A DNA stretch of 64,000 nucleotides from assembly GCA_037893225.1 (NCBI GenBank), contig JAZGUH010000184.1, positions 1,426,001 to 1,490,000 of the forward strand. The letters are read 5' to 3'. The stretch comes from Hippasteria phrygiana. Lineage: Eukaryota; Echinodermata; Asteroidea; Valvatida; Goniasteridae. The notes beneath the pieces are model-generated. The model ran no database searches and was not told the DNA's origin. It was given only the letters and a program-made list of their open reading frames with translations. Both the position numbers and the translations under genes were made by a program. This document shows, piece by piece, positions 62,217 to 64,000 of this stretch. Numbering within the stretch: position 1 is the first letter of the stretch; every line of letters starts with the position of its first letter.

Positions 62217-62817
62217 AGGGACACATTGCCTTCAAATGTCATGAAATTTTGCTGTTTGGAAATGTTCCTTATCTTTTATAAGAGTTGTTCATGCAAAAAA
62301 ACACTTATAATATGTTGTAATAAGTGAGTAGTGATTATAAAACAAAAAATTTGCCTTTGACTCCTGACATCTGACCCGCGAAACATAGACTTATTTCTAG
62401 TAGTAAATACCACTGTCTAAATAATGCGCAAAATACGCTGTAAGAGTCTTTAGGTTGGCGCCGCAGCCAGTGGCCTTGTAAACCTATCAGAATGATGATC
62501 GCCAGGTACCATTCTCTACCTCGCGACACATATCGCCAGCTACCTGCGCGCCGTGCCACAGTACATCAAAATGGATCAACAGAATGTAGGGGCCTACTTC
62601 AACCAGCTGCGACTGGAAATACGACGGTGAAAATGGTCCGCCATTTTGTGGATTCAAAAAATTGGTTCTACAAAATGGCGGAATGTTATTTGTCACGAAA
62701 TTAAACAAAAACCACGCAATTTGAAGGGATAGTTATGTGAATCTTTATATTCTACTTTTTAAAAAGCTTCCCAACCATATCCATTTCAAATCGCAAAATC
62801 CAAAGCAATGTGTCCCT
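62217..62817. mobile_element. 601-bp MITE with TTAA duplication
   Basis: The ends AGGGACACATTGC and GCAATGTGTCCCT form a 13-bp inverted repeat. TTAA flanks both sides (62213-62216 and 62818-62821). The allelic-type empty site is visible in copy B at 9085-9088 (GCTTTAAGTGATC). A TTAA target is typical of piggyBac-derived elements, but the terminal sequence is not enough to assign it. Confidence 0.9.
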
Positions 62818-63463
62818 TTAAGTGATCGATGAATCGATTATTGGGAGAGTGGCCGCAGTGGCGTACATGTAGCTAAGGGGGGCGTGGGGAGGGGGGCGCA
62901 CGCCATCAAATAAATTGTCTCCCCAGTCGCCCCCCCACTGAAAATTTCGCAAACGCAGAAAGTAATATATATGTATTATAAAGACAAAAAACACTGAGAA
63001 CCCCCCCCCCCCCCAGTAACATCTAGCCCCCCCCCCCCCCCCCCCCCAGTGGAGACAGCCGTGGAGACAGCCCTGGCTACGCCGCTGAGTGGCCGGTCAC
63101 GAGAGAGGGTTAAACCAATAATAGGTAAAAGGAGTCGGACATTCATGGGAGTCGGATATTTATATGACACTGGCGCTGTTGTCGGACCATGGTCGCGGAT
63201 GTGTTCGGTTAATCAGTTGAAACTTCTAGATTAGTTCATAATCATGTATCTTCTGCAATAAGGTTATTTTCCTAAAGGTAATTTAGAACATTTGCAACTA
63301 AAGCTACCAAATTATTATGAAAAACGATGTATACATATAATATGGCAAGTGTTATAACTGTTTAAACATAAACTTTGATAACATGTAAGGCAACATTGAA
63401 AAAAGTTTATATCGTCCCCGCCCGATTCCTTTTCGGGGCCGCCGCTCCTTTTTCCCCTTTATA

Positions 63464-63594
63464 GTAGGGGAGATAGGGGTTAGTTGGAACACGGGGTAAG
63501 TTGAAACATTAAGATCCACAGCTGGCTGTGGAAAACAATTTCAATGTTTCAACTTTAATACCCCGTGTTCCAACTAAACCCCCATCTCCCCTAC
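63464..63594. repeat. GTAGGGGAGATGGGGG family palindrome, copy 3 (inside copy C)
   Basis: Same arms and centre as 9755-9884 with two or three changes, among them GATAGGGG for GATGGGGG and an extra A in the right arm. Confidence 0.8.
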
Positions 63595-63730
63595 TTTTAC
63601 CGTGCACAGAAAGATAGCAAAAATAGCAAATTTCATGTGACTCGCTCTCGGCCAATCGAGACACAGAATCTGTGGGTGATGTGTTATAAGAATGTGCTTT
63701 TCAAGATCCTGTTGGAAAATTCACAGGCTT

Positions 63731-63813
63731 TACTCGGGCGGGACTCGAACCTCCGTTAAGACGTCTGCACTGATAAGAAAGAGGTCGTTTGGTTCGAGTC
63801 TCACCCCCGAGTA
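63731..63813. repeat. second-family paired tRNA-like B-box module (copy C)
   Basis: The counterpart of 10021-10102, with one extra C in the right arm (CACCCCCGAG) and one substitution in the spacer. Confidence 0.5.
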
Positions 63814-64000
63814 GGCCTTTGAATTGAGTGCTTTCTCGGAAAGCACTCAGCATATAAAGTGGTGTTTAAATTCTTCAAGATACTGGTACACGTTCTGCAT
63901 CTTGTCAGCTTTAAATAATGAAGTGGACATTTACTGTACATGCATAACGGAACTTTAATGACAGATCATATCCCCCTAGATATCTGAAAGGAATTCCTGA

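Larger units (their letters stand above)
58431..64000 (+). repeat. copy C of the repeat unit of at least 5.6 kb, cut by the window edge
   Basis: Collinear with copy B (4674-10289) to the last base of the window. It lacks about 684 bp of B (junction near 60432-60440) and carries one extra 601-bp MITE (62217-62817). It keeps the hairpin near 60957-61050 that B has lost. The unit therefore continues to the right, and its true length is unknown. Confidence 0.85.

Overview
This is eukaryotic, metazoan DNA. It is AT-rich, almost without host genes, and packed with transposable elements of animal type: BEL/Pao, Ty3/gypsy, L2/CR1-like and RTE-like retrotransposons, a THAP-DDE DNA transposon, tRNA-derived repeats and many inverted-repeat (MITE-like) elements. 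The mixture, with an ISL2EU-type transposon and frequent AGGCCT-rich and TACATGTA-rich stretches, fits a marine invertebrate deuterostome such as an echinoderm or hemichordate. That placement is inference; no conserved host gene fixes the species.

Layout. Positions 1-4,670 hold low-complexity sequence and a partial repeat copy (A, 1405-4380). Positions 4,674-10,289 (B) and 58,431-64,000 (C) are two collinear copies of a unit of at least 5.6 kb containing tRNA-like modules, palindromes and homopolymer tracts. C carries a 601-bp MITE at a site that is empty in B. Positions 10.3-20.2 kb hold MITEs, a diffuse array built on TGTAACTGTAATAAGATTGAT-like words (12.8-16.6 kb), a Crypton-like pseudogene fragment and an L2/CR1-like relic. 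The only likely host gene is at 20,236-22,085 on the minus strand. It encodes a single-pass membrane protein with a coiled-coil-like region and a short-repeat tail, and its function is unrecognised.

Positions 23.6-30.6 kb hold a BEL/Pao retrotransposon with long open gag-pol frames but no visible 5' LTR. Positions 30.8-43.0 kb hold a decayed Ty3/gypsy element. A 2.65-kb RTE-like retrotransposon has inserted in its 5' LTR, a 2.0-kb T-rich intron or insertion splits gag, and an unrecognised third reading frame with two C2H2 zinc fingers lies downstream of integrase. Both LTRs contain a 15-bp minisatellite, but unit sequence and copy number differ between the two LTRs. Positions 43.4-47.4 kb hold a nearly complete L2/CR1-like element on the minus strand, with a 2A-like motif near its N-terminus.

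Positions 47,461-57,104 are a complete two-gene DNA transposon of ISL2EU type, with the terminal inverted repeat AGACCTTTC and an AT target duplication. A SWIM/YqaJ-exonuclease gene (plus strand, 2 exons) and a THAP plus DDE transposase gene (minus strand, 3 exons) converge from the two ends. The exonuclease gene is broken by a 152-bp MITE carrying a similar AGACC terminus and AT duplication; removing the MITE in silico restores the reading frame exactly. The window is therefore a stack of nested transposons in which several empty and filled sites can be read directly.
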